Below are positions 6,373 to 6,769 of a stretch of 6,769 bases of DNA, one piece after another. Below the pieces are notes generated by a model. The model saw only the letters and a list, made by a program, of their open reading frames with translations. It was not told the origin of the DNA and did not search any database. This DNA is from Cellvibrio sp. Lineage in GTDB: Bacteria > Pseudomonadota > Gammaproteobacteria > Pseudomonadales > Cellvibrionaceae. The stretch's first letter is position 1, and every line of letters starts with the position of its first letter. A program made the position numbers and the translations under genes. The DNA lies in the NCBI GenBank assembly GCA_003524365.1, contig DQHS01000211.1:1-6769 (forward strand), in the 5' to 3' direction.

Positions 6373-6769
6373 GGGGCAACACCACTTCCCAGCCCGGCAC
6401 CCACTTGATCGCCACTTTCTGGTTCAGGCTGTAGTCGAATGAAGGATCATCTTCGTCAAAAAATTCGCTCGCGATTACTTCCATGCCGGAAGGTAAACGA
6501 ATCAACGAGTCGAGCGTTTTACCTTTGTAATTGCGCTCGACGACGGTGCCGACCAAGTACTGATCGGGATGTGGATCATCAATATATTCCACGCGCACAT
6601 CTTCCGGGCGCAACAATACGTTAACCTTATCGCCCGCTTTAAAATTGTGTTCTGCGTGCAAACGCCATTGCAGGCCTTCAACTTTAACTTCGTATTCGTG
6701 ATTGCCATCAACAGCAACTATTTCGCCGTCCAACTGGTTGATCTCACCAATAAACTTGGCGACAAATAA
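6362..6769 (-). CDS. potA: Spermidine/putrescine ABC transporter ATPase PotA, C-terminal part (start outside window)
   Basis: The open frame enters from the right edge and ends at TAG 6364-6362, giving the last 135 residues. It begins LFVAKFIGEINQLDG, the end of the nucleotide-binding domain and the link to the C-terminal TOBE-type regulatory domain. Family blocks follow: VNVLLRPEDVRVEYIDD, ERNYKGKTLDS, SEFFDEDDPSFDYSLNQ and IKWVPGWEVVL, all very close to E. coli PotA. Walker A, Walker B and ABC-signature motifs lie upstream, outside the window. PotA hydrolyses ATP to drive polyamine uptake through PotBC, and its C-terminal domain is the reported site of feedback inhibition by spermidine in E. 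coli. A TTG at 6733 could be read as a start, but similarity continues to the edge, so the gene is partial rather than short. Confidence 0.96.
   Translation of the reverse strand, partial: LFVAKFIGEINQLDGEIVAVDGNHEYEVKVEGLQWRLHAEHNFKAGDKVNVLLRPEDVRVEYIDDPHPDQYLVGTVVERNYKGKTLDSLIRLPSGMEVIASEFFDEDDPSFDYSLNQKVAIKWVPGWEVVLPHEV

Noticed and set aside
6362..6733. Stand-alone small gene starting at TTG 6733
   Set aside because: PotA similarity continues unbroken to the window edge, so this is the C-terminal part of potA.

Overview
The window holds ordinary chromosomal DNA of a gammaproteobacterium. All eight recognisable genes lie on the minus strand and fall into two back-to-back cassettes, so transcription runs from the right edge to the left. 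The protein sequences resemble E. coli and Pseudomonas-type homologues. The HemX/HemY pair behind hemCD is a gammaproteobacterial hallmark. Moderate GC and even coding character suggest a marine or soil lineage near Cellvibrionaceae; this taxonomic placement is a guess from protein resemblance, not a measurement.

Right half (6769 to 3650): a polyamine ABC importer in the order potA (3' part only), potB, potC, potD. The genes overlap or nearly touch: potA/potB overlap by 11 bp, potB/potC by 17 bp, and potC/potD are 1 bp apart. PotA is the cytoplasmic ATPase, PotB and PotC form the inner-membrane channel, and PotD captures spermidine or putrescine outside the membrane. PotD here has a lipoprotein-type signal and a Pro/Ala/Thr-rich tether. 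The operon ends in a strong Rho-independent terminator at 3585-3616.

Intergenic gap (3491-3649): 159 bp containing the terminator, two copies of an ATTCGAATAAT element, a 7-bp-arm dyad directly upstream of hemC and a possible extended -10 promoter for the next cassette. It is the only stretch of any size without a gene.

Left half (3490 to 1): a tetrapyrrole cassette hemC-hemD-hemX-hemY, again tightly packed (3 bp, 4 bp and a 1-bp TAATG overlap). HemC polymerises four porphobilinogens into hydroxymethylbilane and HemD cyclises this to uroporphyrinogen III. HemX and HemY are membrane proteins of poorly defined function that travel with them. hemY runs off the left edge.

I found no mobile element, CRISPR array, RNA gene, phage gene or obviously novel system. 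The points worth a second look are the lipoprotein-like PotD with changed ligand-pocket positions, the palindromic SD-less leader of hemC, and hemC lying behind a pot operon.
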